From: Devosia naphthalenivorans
GTDB lineage: Bacteria > Pseudomonadota > Alphaproteobacteria > Rhizobiales > Devosiaceae
Assembly: GCF_003056355.1 (NCBI RefSeq)
Contig: NZ_PYVW01000001.1
Coordinates: 522,498 to 586,497 of the forward strand
Reading direction: 5' to 3'
Length of the DNA: 64,000 nucleotides
Shown: positions 10,701 through 21,963 of the stretch, piece by piece
Layout of the letters: each line of letters begins with the position of its first letter
How positions within the stretch are numbered: the first letter of the stretch is position 1
Position numbers and translations under genes: made by a program
Notes under the pieces: generated by a model
Databases searched by the model: none
What the model saw: the letters and a program-made list of their open reading frames with translations, nothing else
What the model was told of the DNA's origin: nothing

Positions 10701-11042
10701 ATGAAAGCTGAACCTATCCCCGTGAAGCTGGTGACGGAGGTCGGGCATCTGCTGACGCTCGACCCCGACACAGCCCTGCTGCGCTTGCCGGCAAATTCCG
10801 GCCACGGCCATCAGGATGGGGAGCAGTGCATCGCCTGCGCCGCCCGCACGGACGTGCGGGCATTGCTGTTCGACCTGTGGGAAGGCGCTCGGCAAGGGCT
10901 CAGGCCCGCGTTCAAAAGCGTGGTGGTAGACGCGACCGCTGTCGCGGACCAGGGCCGTGTGGTGGCAGCCCTCACCGGCAAATTGCCGGCCCAGGCGTTG
11001 CGGGATCATACGGTCGCGCGACTGTTCTACCTGGCGGGATAA
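10701..11042 (+). CDS. Small CobW/G3E-like protein lacking the nucleotide-binding N-terminus
   Basis: A 113-residue protein starting at an ATG 4 bp after the metH stop, so probably translated from the same mRNA. I do not recognise a named family. By eye it aligns with the middle of G3E (CobW/YjiA) GTPases. A QCIACAARTDVRALLFDLW block corresponds to the GCxCC metal-binding segment and following helix, and SVVVDATAVADQGRVVAALTG corresponds to the RVVIETTGLADP block. No Walker A motif is present and the protein ends where the GTPase would continue. His-rich HGHQDGEQC and CIAC suggest metal binding. Its position suggests a link to cobalamin or metal handling for MetH, which is an inference. Confidence 0.7.
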   Translation: MKAEPIPVKLVTEVGHLLTLDPDTALLRLPANSGHGHQDGEQCIACAARTDVRALLFDLWEGARQGLRPAFKSVVVDATAVADQGRVVAALTGKLPAQALRDHTVARLFYLAG

Positions 11043-11043
11043 A

Positions 11044-11661
11044 CTAGAATTTCCAGCGGACGCCAAGCGTATTGGCGTTCGCCCCTTCGCCCATATGGCC
11101 AAGGGTGTTCCAGCCGCCGGAGCGATGCTGAACGCGCCAGAACGCTTCCATGTTCGGATTATCGGCCGCCGAGATGCTGATCTCAGGCGCCATGTAGAAC
11201 AGGAACGTACTGTCGCCATCGCGGCTGATCTCGCGCGCGACTTCCACATCCAGCGGATCGGTGATGAGCGAGAGCCCACCGGTGATGCTGGCTGAAATCT
11301 TGACGTGATCGTTCTTGATGAAGCCATCGGAACGCAACACGACGCCGGCCCAGGCCTCACCCGAAACACCCGGCCCCTTGCGCAAGGCAGCGCCTGCCTC
11401 AAGACCCGCCTGGAAACCATTCTCCGCGCCCAGGAAAAAATGCTGGTAGCCGCCGCCCAGCATATAGGCGTCCTGATAATCCGTGCCGATGAAGTTGAAC
11501 GTCTCGCCAACCGATTCGCTGGAGTAGACGCCGCCGAACACGAAGACATTGCTGTTGGTAGCCGCAGGAGGCGGAGTTTGTTCCTGCGCCAAGGCAGGCA
11601 AGGCAAGACCGCCGATTGCGATCGAAACGGGAAGGAAGGTTCTGGTCAGGCAAGCCAACAA
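11044..11661 (-). CDS. Probable outer membrane beta-barrel protein
   Basis: A 205-residue protein with a signal peptide ending at LPALAQ (about residue 26). It is followed by alternating polar/hydrophobic strands and a C-terminal aromatic residue (VRWKF), the usual signature of an outer-membrane barrel recognised by BamA. I cannot assign a function; length and strand pattern resemble small acyloxyacyl hydrolase/PagL-like or OmpW-like barrels, but no catalytic motif is evident. The open frame starts at a TTG at 11661, and no better in-frame start before the signal peptide was seen. It converges with the CobW-like gene, with the two stop codons 1 bp apart. Confidence 0.7.
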   Translation of the reverse strand: MLACLTRTFLPVSIAIGGLALPALAQEQTPPPAATNSNVFVFGGVYSSESVGETFNFIGTDYQDAYMLGGGYQHFFLGAENGFQAGLEAGAALRKGPGVSGEAWAGVVLRSDGFIKNDHVKISASITGGLSLITDPLDVEVAREISRDGDSTFLFYMAPEISISAADNPNMEAFWRVQHRSGGWNTLGHMGEGANANTLGVRWKF

Positions 11662-11722
11662 GTCAAAATCTCGCTATTGTATTTGCCATCCCCCAACGGC
11701 AACGCAGTCCAAGGTCTTTGGT

Positions 11723-12277
11723 TCACATCCTCTCACCGAACTCCACCAGCGGCGTATCGAGCCGTAGATAGAGCGGGTGCTTGGGCGAACCGTCCGCATT
11801 TGTGCCAAAGCACCAGAGCGCGACACCATCGCCTTGCAATGCGGCAACAATATCGCGACCACTTTGTACCAGTGCTTTGTTTAATCTTCCGTGACAAAGC
11901 ACGACGTTCGCGGCCCCAGCCGCCGCGCGACGGATCGCCGGCAGATTGGCCTCGGACACCGCGACCACTCCCGGCGCCAGGAGCATTTTCGGGTCTGTCG
12001 CACGATAGTCCCCCACATTGGCCTTCACCATCGCGGAAAAACCTTCGCGCCCCGCAAAGGTCCACTCGCGGGCACAGGTCGGATCGTTCACGGTCGCATC
12101 GGCGGTGCTGGGGTTCATGCCGATGAACATGATGTAGCGGTCGGGGAAACTGTCCCCGATCCAGCGCCGCATCAGCTGGCGATGCTCCCTGTCGCTGAAA
12201 ACAGCATCACCCTTCACCCCGGGCATCAGCGGCAGGCGCACCCTGCCGCCCGGATCGTGGCCAGCCCCGTCGATCAT
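11723..12277 (-). CDS. DUF1643 domain-containing protein
   Basis: A 184-residue protein matching the DUF1643 family by its [19 protein letters not shown] motif near the N-terminus and the C-terminal [18 protein letters not shown] block. The biochemical role of this family is not established; the motif resembles nucleotide/nucleic-acid-linked glycosidase folds, but that is speculative. Its ATG overlaps the folD stop by 4 bp (ATGA), so it is probably translationally coupled to folD. Confidence 0.85.
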   Translation of the reverse strand: MIDGAGHDPGGRVRLPLMPGVKGDAVFSDREHRQLMRRWIGDSFPDRYIMFIGMNPSTADATVNDPTCAREWTFAGREGFSAMVKANVGDYRATDPKMLLAPGVVAVSEANLPAIRRAAAGAANVVLCHGRLNKALVQSGRDIVAALQGDGVALWCFGTNADGSPKHPLYLRLDTPLVEFGERM

Positions 12278-13176
12278 GCAGTCAGGTCACTCGGCGGCAC
12301 CAGCCCATTGATGAGCGACGCCGTGGTAATGGTATTGGCCAAGAGGCACGCAATGGTCATCGGGCCAACGCCGCCCGGCACCGGTGTGATGGCGCCCGCA
12401 ACCTCCGCCGCTTCGGCATAGGCCACGTCGCCAAGCAGGCGCGTCTTGCCCTCGCCGCGCTCTGGCGCATCGATTCGGTTGATGCCGACATCGATCACCG
12501 TCGCGCCCGGCTTGATCCAATCACCACGGATCATCTCCGGCCGGCCAACGGCGGCGATCACGATATCCGCCTGGCGCACAATATCAGGCAGATCCTTGGT
12601 GCGTGAATGCGCCATGGTGACGGTGCAATTCTCCCGCAGCAGCAATTGGGCGATCGGCTTGCCCACGAGATTGGATCGCCCCACCACCACGGCATGCAAC
12701 CCCGCCAGATCGCCCAGCGTGTCCCGCAGCAGCATCAGGCAGCCCAGCGGCGTGCATGAAACCGGCCCTGGCAGGCCGATCACCAGCTTGCCAACGCTGG
12801 CCGGTGTGAAGCAGTCCACGTCCTTGTCCGGCGAGATGGTCTCGATGATCTTCTTGGCGTCGATCTGGGGTGGCACGGGCAGTTGCACGAGGATGCCGTG
12901 GATAGCCGGATCGGCGTTGAGCTTTTCGACAAGCGCCAGCACTTCCGCTTCGCTTGCCGTCTCGGGCAGCTCATATTTTTCAGAGTGCATGCCCACTTCC
13001 ACTGTCTGGCGCGCCTTTTGCGCGACATAGACCTGGCTGCCCGGATCGTGTCCGACGATGACCACGGCGAGACCCGGCGTGATGCCATGCTCGGTTTTCA
13101 TCCGCTCGACATGACCCGCGATGCGGCCCCGTAGACCTTCAGCAAAGCTCTTGCCGTCGATGATCCTAGCGGTCAT
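12274..13176 (-). CDS. folD: Bifunctional methylenetetrahydrofolate dehydrogenase/cyclohydrolase
   Basis: A 300-residue FolD, interconverting 5,10-methylene-THF and 10-formyl-THF in cytosolic one-carbon metabolism. Recognisable blocks are [16 protein letters not shown] with the catalytic Lys, [13 protein letters not shown], the [10 protein letters not shown] signature and the NAD(P)-binding [14 protein letters not shown] motif, followed by [11 protein letters not shown]. The ATG at 13176 is preceded by GGAGGT (minus strand). Long upstream extension of the open frame reads through a terminator hairpin and is not coding. Downstream it overlaps a DUF1643 gene. Confidence 0.97.
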   Translation of the reverse strand: MTARIIDGKSFAEGLRGRIAGHVERMKTEHGITPGLAVVIVGHDPGSQVYVAQKARQTVEVGMHSEKYELPETASEAEVLALVEKLNADPAIHGILVQLPVPPQIDAKKIIETISPDKDVDCFTPASVGKLVIGLPGPVSCTPLGCLMLLRDTLGDLAGLHAVVVGRSNLVGKPIAQLLLRENCTVTMAHSRTKDLPDIVRQADIVIAAVGRPEMIRGDWIKPGATVIDVGINRIDAPERGEGKTRLLGDVAYAEAAEVAGAITPVPGGVGPMTIACLLANTITTASLINGLVPPSDLTA

Positions 13177-13264
13177 GGGAACCTCCATCTCTGATGATTT
13201 GCGTTGCCCGGCACGGGCACAGCGCAGCAATAGAAAATGCTGCTCGCCAGGTCCATGGGATTGG

Positions 13265-13307
13265 GCAAAAATAAAGGGCTGCAACAGCATCTCTGCCGTC
13301 GCAGCCC
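13265..13307 (-). terminator. Rho-independent terminator upstream of folD
   Basis: On the minus strand GGGCTGC (13307-13301) pairs with GCAGCCC (13282-13276). Inside it ACGGCA pairs with TGCTGT, giving a near-continuous 13-14 bp hairpin, and TTTATTTTT follows. It lies about 90 bp upstream of the folD start and on the same strand, so it must end a transcript that begins farther upstream, or act as an attenuator for folD. Confidence 0.8.
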
Positions 13308-13440
13308 TGGGAACGTTGACCCGCCGCACTGTTGAGGGCTTGGGGGACAAGCGGCCGGCGCAACATTCCTCGTTCACCGGTTGCATGGGTCGCTTGCCGT
13401 GCCAGTGAACTGCACGAAACATGGTGTGCAAATGCGGCGA
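13272..13440 (-). ncRNA. Candidate structured non-coding RNA upstream of folD
   Basis: About 165 nt, no plausible ORF, ending at the terminator above. Visible pairings on the minus strand are CGCCGCAT (13439-13432) with GTGCGGCG (13329-13322), GGCAAGCG (13398-13391) with CGCTTGTC (13353-13346), and ATGCAAC/GTTGCG inside that arm. A weak promoter (TTCACA at 13467-13462, 16 bp, TTTTAT at 13445-13440) precedes it, though its predicted start would trim part of the outer stem. A rod-like, terminator-ended RNA of this length recalls 6S RNA, but no diagnostic sequence was confirmed. A folD leader/attenuator is the alternative. Confidence 0.45.
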
Positions 13441-13516
13441 TAAAAGAGTGCCTCACCGCGATGTGAAGCTTGGTTCGTGCCGCGAGGCTGACCTTATTTT
13501 ACGACTTCATGGGGCT

Positions 13517-13560
13517 GGGTTTCGCCGCGTGTAGGTTTCTTGCTGAGAACAGCGAAACCC
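13517..13560. other. Hairpin in the folD-amn intergenic region
   Basis: GGGTTTCGC (13517-13525) and GCGAAACCC (13552-13560) form a perfect 9-bp stem with a 26-nt loop, about 140 bp upstream of amn. There is no T-tract on either strand, so it is not a normal terminator. It could be part of the amn 5' leader. Apart from this and the RNA candidate, nothing else was recognised between 13177 and 13697. Confidence 0.5.
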
Positions 13561-13697
13561 ACCGGACGGCACACCCGCCCGTCCCGCAGTTGAAGCAGAG
13601 TTCGGAAACTGTCATTCAATAGGTCTAGAGCCTGTCGGAGATGTGGAAATCGCCTATGCGTTTCCCTGTCCGCTATGCGCAGCTATGAAAGAACAAG

Positions 13698-15173
13698 ATG
13701 ACGACGATCAGCCCGCCCCGCCTAGAGAAGCAGTCCTTCACCGATCCGGCAAAGGCGTGGGAGTATCTTGCAGAACTGTACCATCGCAACACGGGGTTCA
13801 TTCGCGGTCACCTGGCGGCGCTGACAGAAGGCGTGGTGCCTGATGGGCGCGTGCGGGCCTGTTACCCGCAAATCGAGGTGCGTTCCACCAGCTACAGTCG
13901 CTCCGAAAGCACCCTGCCCTATGGTTTCCTGCACACACCCGGTCTCTATCGCACCACGGTGACGGCGCCCGACCTGTTCCGAACCTATTTCCAGGAGCAG
14001 TTCACCGTGATCCTGAAGAATCATGGCGGCACCATCGACATCACGGAGTCGGAAACGCCGATTCCCCTGCACTTCGCCGTTTCCGCCAATGAGCGTATCG
14101 ACGGGGAAGCACTTAACGCGCTGCACATTCCTTTGCGCGATGTGTTCGACGCTCCGGATCTCGGCAATACCGATGACGAGATCGCCAACGGCACCTTCGT
14201 TCCGCCGCGCGGGGGCCCTTACCCTCTCGCGGCCTTTACCGCGCCGCGCGTCGATTACTCCCTGTTCCGGTTGAGCCACTACACCGGTACCGAGGCCCGG
14301 CACTTCCAGAACTTCGTCATTTTCACCAATTACGCGTTCTACATCGATGAGTTCTGCCGGGTCGCCAAGGAGTACATGCGCGAGGGCCACCCGCACTACG
14401 AAAGCTTCATCGAACCCGGCAACGTCATCACCGACAATGCGCTGAGAGGCGGCAATGTCGAGGGGACTGCACCTGTCCGCGCCCCGCAGATGCCGGCTTA
14501 TCACCTTACCGCCGGGCGTGGTCGCGGCATCACGATGGTCAACATCGGAGTAGGACCATCGAACGCAAAGACGATCACCGACCATATTGCGGTCCTGCGC
14601 CCCCATGCCTGGATCATGCTCGGCCACTGCGCGGGCCTGCGCAACAGCCAGGAGCTTGGTGACTACGTTCTGGCCCACGCCTATGTGCGCGAGGATCACG
14701 TGCTGGATGCTGACCTACCGCTATCGGTGCCGATCCCTGCCCTCGCCGAGGTGCAGGTCGCTCTGGAGCAGGCGGTTCACGAGATCACCGAAACTGAAGG
14801 CATCGAAACCAAGAAGATCATGCGCACCGGAACGGTCGCGACCTTCGATAACCGCAATTGGGAACTCCGCGATCAGGCAGAAATCACCCAGCGGCTGAGC
14901 CAGTCTCGCGCTGTCGCCCTGGACATGGAATCGGCCACCATCGCCGCCAACGGTTTCCGCTTCCGCGTTCCCTATGGCACCTTGCTATGCGTCTCCGACA
15001 AGCCATTGCACGGAGAACTGAAGCTCCCCGGCATGGCTTCGGACTTTTACCGCACCCAGGTCAATCGGCATTTGCAGATCGGCCTGCGCGCCATGGAAAT
15101 CCTGCGCGACGAGCCCGCCGAGCGGCTACACTCGCGCAAGCTGCGCAGCTTCGCGGAGACGGCGTTTCAGTAG
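13698..15173 (+). CDS. amn: AMP nucleosidase
   Basis: A 491-residue enzyme that hydrolyses AMP to adenine and ribose 5-phosphate, controlling adenylate levels. The N-terminal AMP nucleosidase-specific domain (about residues 1-180) is followed by a purine-nucleoside-phosphorylase-like catalytic domain, with MVNIGVGPSNAKTITDHIAVLRP, WIMLGHCAGLRNSQ and the late LDMESATIAANGFRFRVPYG block. Length agrees with bacterial Amn. It is a single-gene transcription unit divergent from folD; a strong terminator follows. Confidence 0.95.
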   Translation: MTTISPPRLEKQSFTDPAKAWEYLAELYHRNTGFIRGHLAALTEGVVPDGRVRACYPQIEVRSTSYSRSESTLPYGFLHTPGLYRTTVTAPDLFRTYFQEQFTVILKNHGGTIDITESETPIPLHFAVSANERIDGEALNALHIPLRDVFDAPDLGNTDDEIANGTFVPPRGGPYPLAAFTAPRVDYSLFRLSHYTGTEARHFQNFVIFTNYAFYIDEFCRVAKEYMREGHPHYESFIEPGNVITDNALRGGNVEGTAPVRAPQMPAYHLTAGRGRGITMVNIGVGPSNAKTITDHIAVLRPHAWIMLGHCAGLRNSQELGDYVLAHAYVREDHVLDADLPLSVPIPALAEVQVALEQAVHEITETEGIETKKIMRTGTVATFDNRNWELRDQAEITQRLSQSRAVALDMESATIAANGFRFRVPYGTLLCVSDKPLHGELKLPGMASDFYRTQVNRHLQIGLRAMEILRDEPAERLHSRKLRSFAETAFQ

Positions 15174-15195
15174 GCTCTCAGCCCACCGCGGAAAT

Positions 15196-15226
15196 AAAAA
15201 GCCCGGCATTGCTGCCGGGCTTTTTC
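15196..15226. terminator. Bidirectional terminator between amn and eno
   Basis: AAAAAGCCCGGCA-TTGC-TGCCGGGCTTTTT is a perfect hairpin with A- and T-tracts on both sides. It lies 23 bp after the amn stop and 15 bp before the converging eno stop, so it can end both transcripts. Confidence 0.92.
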
Positions 15227-15240
15227 GTTCAGATTGGGTC

Positions 15241-16566
<1,326 letters not shown>

Positions 16567-16655
16567 CTAGACGTGACCTGTGACAAGGAAAAGAGGGGAA
16601 GACAAAAAAATGCCGGCACAAGGGAAAACACTCGTCCCCAGCAGCCAAACAGAGC

Positions 16656-16832
16656 CTATTCCTCGCGCTTGTGCCCGTCGATGAGCCGCTCGGCCAAGGT
16701 CTTCTCTGCCGACTGTTTGAGCTTTTCCGCCTTGGTTCTGCCGAACAAGATTCGGTTCTGCTCGGCCTGGGCTGTTTTCTCAGCCCGGGCCTTCTGTTTG
16801 CGTGCTTGGCGTAGATTGACGATGTCTGCCAT
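16656..16832 (-). CDS. DUF4169 family small protein
   Basis: A 58-residue, highly charged protein beginning MADIVNLRQARKQKAR, the typical opening of DUF4169 proteins, followed by the RILFGRTKAEK block. It is rich in Lys, Arg, Ala and Glu and probably helical; no function is known to me. The ATG at 16832 is 14 bp after the pyrG stop, so it is probably in the pyrG transcript. The open frame upstream of this ATG lies within pyrG and is not used. Confidence 0.85.
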   Translation of the reverse strand: MADIVNLRQARKQKARAEKTAQAEQNRILFGRTKAEKLKQSAEKTLAERLIDGHKREE

Positions 16833-16846
16833 GGCGGACCTGCTCG

Positions 16847-18481
<1,635 letters not shown>

Positions 18482-18534
18482 TCACCTTAATCACATCAGA
18501 ATCGATTCGTAGAGCCCGCAAGCGGCTCTACACA

Positions 18535-18564
18535 AAAAGAAAGAAGGGGATGTTTCCATCCCCC
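18535..18564 (-). terminator. Terminator downstream of secG
   Basis: On the minus strand GGGGATG-GAAA-CATCCCC (18564-18547) is followed by TTCTTTCTTTTT, a convincing Rho-independent terminator 22 bp after the secG stop. pyrG therefore probably has its own promoter in the remaining space. Confidence 0.85.
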
Positions 18565-18585
18565 TCTTGTTTCGCCTGTCGGCGG

Positions 18586-19080
18586 TTAGTTCGTTGCCGG
18601 GGCCGCCGGCGTTTCCGCTGGTGCCTCGGGGACCGGCAGATCACTTGCGGTCTCGGGTGCAACTGGCGCAGCATCGGTCGCCGGAGCAATGTCCTGCGTC
18701 ACGGGATCGGCACCCGCGGGCGCAGCCGGATCGCTGGCCGGTACGGGAAGATCGGTCGTGGTGCCGCCCTGCAGCGAATTCAGCGCATCGAGAACGGTGG
18801 TCGGCGCGGCCTCGCTGCCGGTCGCAGTTGCGCGCTCGAGAATCCCCGAGGTGCCCCGATCGAGTTCGGAAAGAATGGTCAGGCCGATGGCTGTGGCAAA
18901 AAACAGGGTCGCCAGGATCGCCGTCGTCCGGGTGAGGAGGTTTGCAGAGCCGCGGGCTGTCATGAAGCCGCCGCCACCGCCGCCGATGCCCAGTGCGCCG
19001 CCCTCGGAGCGCTGGAGCAGGATCACTGCAATCAGCGCAAGGACGATCAGCAGATAGGCCACAATCAGGACGTTCGCCAT
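18586..19080 (-). CDS. secG: Preprotein translocase subunit SecG
   Basis: A 164-residue subunit of the SecYEG channel in the inner membrane. Two transmembrane helices are visible (about residues 4-22 and 52-70), separated by the conserved LLQRSEGGALGIGGGGG loop and the TARGSANLLTRTT segment. The C-terminal half (from about residue 85) is a long Pro/Ala/Thr-rich, acidic, probably disordered tail, longer than in enteric SecG but frequent in alphaproteobacteria. It lies between tpiA and pyrG on the same strand. Confidence 0.94.
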   Translation of the reverse strand: MANVLIVAYLLIVLALIAVILLQRSEGGALGIGGGGGGFMTARGSANLLTRTTAILATLFFATAIGLTILSELDRGTSGILERATATGSEAAPTTVLDALNSLQGGTTTDLPVPASDPAAPAGADPVTQDIAPATDAAPVAPETASDLPVPEAPAETPAAPATN

Positions 19081-19190
19081 CGTGTCTCAGTCTATAGGTC
19101 TATACAAAAGTTGGCGCGTCATACACGCCCAGCGCCGCAAAGGCCAGAGGCCGGACCGAGAATCCGATCAGCCTCCGGCGCAGGGCCGCG

Positions 19191-19946
19191 CTATACGGCG
19201 GAGATAATGGTGTAGAAGTCGTTTGCCAAGAGGCTGGCGCCACCAACGAGCCCGCCATTGACGTTCTCGACAGATAATATCTCGCGGGCATTCTGCGGCT
19301 TGAGCGACCCGCCATAGAGAATGCGGATATCCATGCCCCTTTCGCCGAAACGCTCAACGAGGCTGTTCCGGATGGCCGCGTGCATGGCGGCAATCTCTTC
19401 ACTGGTCGGCGTACGCCCGGTACCGATCGCCCAGATCGGCTCATAGGCGATGTTGACCTCGTGGTTTTCAGCGGCGTCAGGCACCGATCCGGCCAATTGC
19501 TCCTTAACGACGGCCTCCGCCTCGCCGGCATCGCGCTGACCCTCTGTTTCCCCCACGCAGATGATCGGTTTCAGGCCGGCGCCAATAGCTGCCATGGCCT
19601 TGCGGCGAACCTGGTCGTCGGTTTCTCCGTGATCGGCCCGGCGTTCGGAATGGCCGACAATGACATATTGCGCGCCCGCGTCTGCCAGCATGCCGGCCGC
19701 GATGTCGCCGGTGTGAGCGCCCGACCCTTCGGTATGACAGTCCTGGCCGCCGACCAGTATGCCTGATGTTGCGCCCTGCCTTGCGGCTGCAGCGACCATG
19801 GTGGCAGGCGGGCATATAACGACAATCGCGCGCGGCGCTGCCCCGGTGGTAAGCATGGTCGCCAGGGAGGACAATTCGTCCAGGGACGCCCGGGTCCCGT
19901 TCATTTTCCAGTTGCCCGCGATCAGTGGTGAGATTGTCGTCGTCAC
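19191..19946 (-). CDS. tpiA: Triosephosphate isomerase
   Basis: A 251-residue TIM-barrel enzyme interconverting dihydroxyacetone phosphate and glyceraldehyde 3-phosphate. Diagnostic segments are AGNWKMNG (catalytic Lys), GHSERR (catalytic His), the [15 protein letters not shown] active-site Glu/loop 6 region and the [10 protein letters not shown] phosphate-binding loop. The start is a GTG at 19946, which places NWKMN at the usual distance from the N-terminus. It is divergent from the SurA/PpiD-like gene across about 120 bp. Confidence 0.97.
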   Translation of the reverse strand: MTTTISPLIAGNWKMNGTRASLDELSSLATMLTTGAAPRAIVVICPPATMVAAAARQGATSGILVGGQDCHTEGSGAHTGDIAAGMLADAGAQYVIVGHSERRADHGETDDQVRRKAMAAIGAGLKPIICVGETEGQRDAGEAEAVVKEQLAGSVPDAAENHEVNIAYEPIWAIGTGRTPTSEEIAAMHAAIRNSLVERFGERGMDIRILYGGSLKPQNAREILSVENVNGGLVGGASLLANDFYTIISAV

Positions 19947-20065
19947 TCTTTGCTCCTGCTACCTCTTGCACCGGGACTGGGTTTGCCCTAACCCCGGCTG
20001 TCAAAGTGGATTACTAGTGCGGTCCCGCTGCTGCGGTAAAGCCTTGGTTGAACGGAACGTCTGAA

Positions 20066-21937
20066 ATGCTCGATAGTTTGCGCGGTTTCGCAAAATCCTG
20101 GCCCGGCAAGATCATGGGCGGTTTCTTGCTCGTGGGCATCGCAGGCTTCGGCATCAACAATGTTATCACAGACCTGGGCACCAACACGGTTGCACGTGTT
20201 GGTGACAAGGAGATCAACTCGCGGGAATTCCTGCGGGCCTATCAAAGCCAGTTGAACCAGGTCGCCCAGCAAATCGGTTCCGTTCCCACCGCCGAGCAGG
20301 CAATGAGCTTCGGTATTCCCTCCACGGTCTTGCAGAGCCTGGCGCAGGATGCGGCGCTCGATCAGATGGCCGACCGTTTCGGACTGGGTGTTTCCGAACA
20401 GAAGCTCAGCGAAATGCTGCGCGAGGACCCCAACTTCCAGGGTACACTGGGCACGTTCGATGCCAGTTCGTTCAGCCAGGTGCTGCAGATGAGCGGGCTG
20501 ACGGAAGCCGAGTACTTCGCCGATCAGTCGGATGCCGCCAAGCGCCAGCAGTTGGTATTGAGTCTGTTCGGCGACACCGAACTGCCCGCCACCGCTTCGA
20601 GCCTGGTCAATCGCTACGCTGCGGACCAGCGGACCATCGACTATTTTGTCCTGACGGAAAACAACATCGAGGCCCCGGCCCCGCCAACGGAGGCGGAGCT
20701 GGCGGCGTATCTTGAGGAACATCAGGCTGAGTTCCGGACCGTTGAAACGCGCACGGTACAAATGCTCCGCCTGTCCCCAGCGGAACTGGCAGCAGGCAAG
20801 ACGATTCCCGAGGAAGCCATTGCCGCCGAGTATGAGCGCACCAAGGCGAGCCTCACCAAGCCGGAACGCCGGACCATCCAGCAGGTGGTTTTGAATGCCG
20901 ATCAGGTCGCCGCTTTCGAGGCTGGTCTTGCGGCTGGCACCCCGTTTGAGACGCTGGTTGCCGATGCCGGGCTTACGCCGACTGAACTCGGAACTCTGGC
21001 GCAGGCCGACGTAACCGACGCCAGCCTTGCCACTGCCGCCTTCGGCCTGCCCGAGGGTGGGTTTGCGCTGATCGACGGTGTGGCCGGCAAGCGGGCCATT
21101 CACGTCACCGCCATCGAGGCTGGTGGTGCTCCGACCCTCGATGAAGCACGCGAACAGGTCACCCAGAGCTTGGCGCGCGCCGAGGCTCGCAAAGAAATGG
21201 CCGATGTTCAGGATCAGGTCGAGGAGTTGCGCGCAGCCTTCCGTCCATTGAGCGAGATTGCCGAGCGTTTCGGGCTGCCGCTGTACGAAGCCGACGTAAC
21301 TGCATCCGGCAATGAACTGAACGCAATCCCGGACCTTGATGCGGCGGATGTGCCACGCGTCTCGCAGGCGATTTTCGGGGCAACGGAAGGGCAACTCACC
21401 CCGTCCCTGCAGCTGGCAGGCAATGGCAATTTTTACTTCGACCTCACCAAGGTTGAACCGGCACGCGACCAGACGCTCGACGAGGTGCGCGACGCCGTTG
21501 CCGAGGCACTTGCAACCGAACGCACGAACAATGCGATCCAGGCTGCCGCCAATGAAGCCGTGGCTCGCCTCGACAGGGGCGAGCAGCTGGCGGACATTGC
21601 TGCGTCCTATTCCGTTTTTCCGCAGCTGAGCCAGCCCTTCAACCGTTTTGGCAGCGAAGCCGGCGGCATTGATGGTTCTGTCGCCTCGGCGGCATTTGCC
21701 GGAGATGCCGATCATCACGGACAGGCCGTCAGCGAGACGGGCGAGTTCGTAGTGTTCCAGGTAGTCGATGTCGTTCCCGCAGAAGGCGCTTTGGAACAGC
21801 AGGCTAATGCGAACCTCGAGAATGAAGTTCGCGTCGGGCTCTACAGCCAGTTTGTTTCAGCGGTGCGGGATGAGGCGGGCCTGCGCATCAACCAGCAAGC
21901 GCTGGAGCAGGCATTGGCGCTCAACTCGCCGCAATAA
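20066..21937 (+). CDS. SurA/PpiD-like peptidyl-prolyl isomerase chaperone
   Basis: A 623-residue membrane-anchored periplasmic folding factor. A cytoplasmic N-terminus (MLDSLRGFAKSWPGKI) precedes a single hydrophobic segment (about residues 16-32), then a SurA_N-like chaperone domain beginning VARVGDKEINSREFLRAY, a PPIC-type domain in the middle (about 235-355), and a C-terminal helical part. An upstream in-frame TTG at 20048 exists, but the ATG at 20066 gives the family's usual start. It is probably annotated as PpiD or SurA N-terminal domain protein. It lies 26 bp upstream of trpE, an order seen in many alphaproteobacteria. Confidence 0.88.
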   Translation: MLDSLRGFAKSWPGKIMGGFLLVGIAGFGINNVITDLGTNTVARVGDKEINSREFLRAYQSQLNQVAQQIGSVPTAEQAMSFGIPSTVLQSLAQDAALDQMADRFGLGVSEQKLSEMLREDPNFQGTLGTFDASSFSQVLQMSGLTEAEYFADQSDAAKRQQLVLSLFGDTELPATASSLVNRYAADQRTIDYFVLTENNIEAPAPPTEAELAAYLEEHQAEFRTVETRTVQMLRLSPAELAAGKTIPEEAIAAEYERTKASLTKPERRTIQQVVLNADQVAAFEAGLAAGTPFETLVADAGLTPTELGTLAQADVTDASLATAAFGLPEGGFALIDGVAGKRAIHVTAIEAGGAPTLDEAREQVTQSLARAEARKEMADVQDQVEELRAAFRPLSEIAERFGLPLYEADVTASGNELNAIPDLDAADVPRVSQAIFGATEGQLTPSLQLAGNGNFYFDLTKVEPARDQTLDEVRDAVAEALATERTNNAIQAAANEAVARLDRGEQLADIAASYSVFPQLSQPFNRFGSEAGGIDGSVASAAFAGDADHHGQAVSETGEFVVFQVVDVVPAEGALEQQANANLENEVRVGLYSQFVSAVRDEAGLRINQQALEQALALNSPQ

Positions 21938-21963
21938 CCCCACTCTTACCGCCGGATATCACC

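Noticed and set aside
13272..13440. Firm call of 6S RNA (ssrS)
   Set aside because: Length and rod-like pairing are suggestive, but the conserved central-bubble sequence could not be verified by eye and genomic context differs from zapA/ygfA-linked copies.
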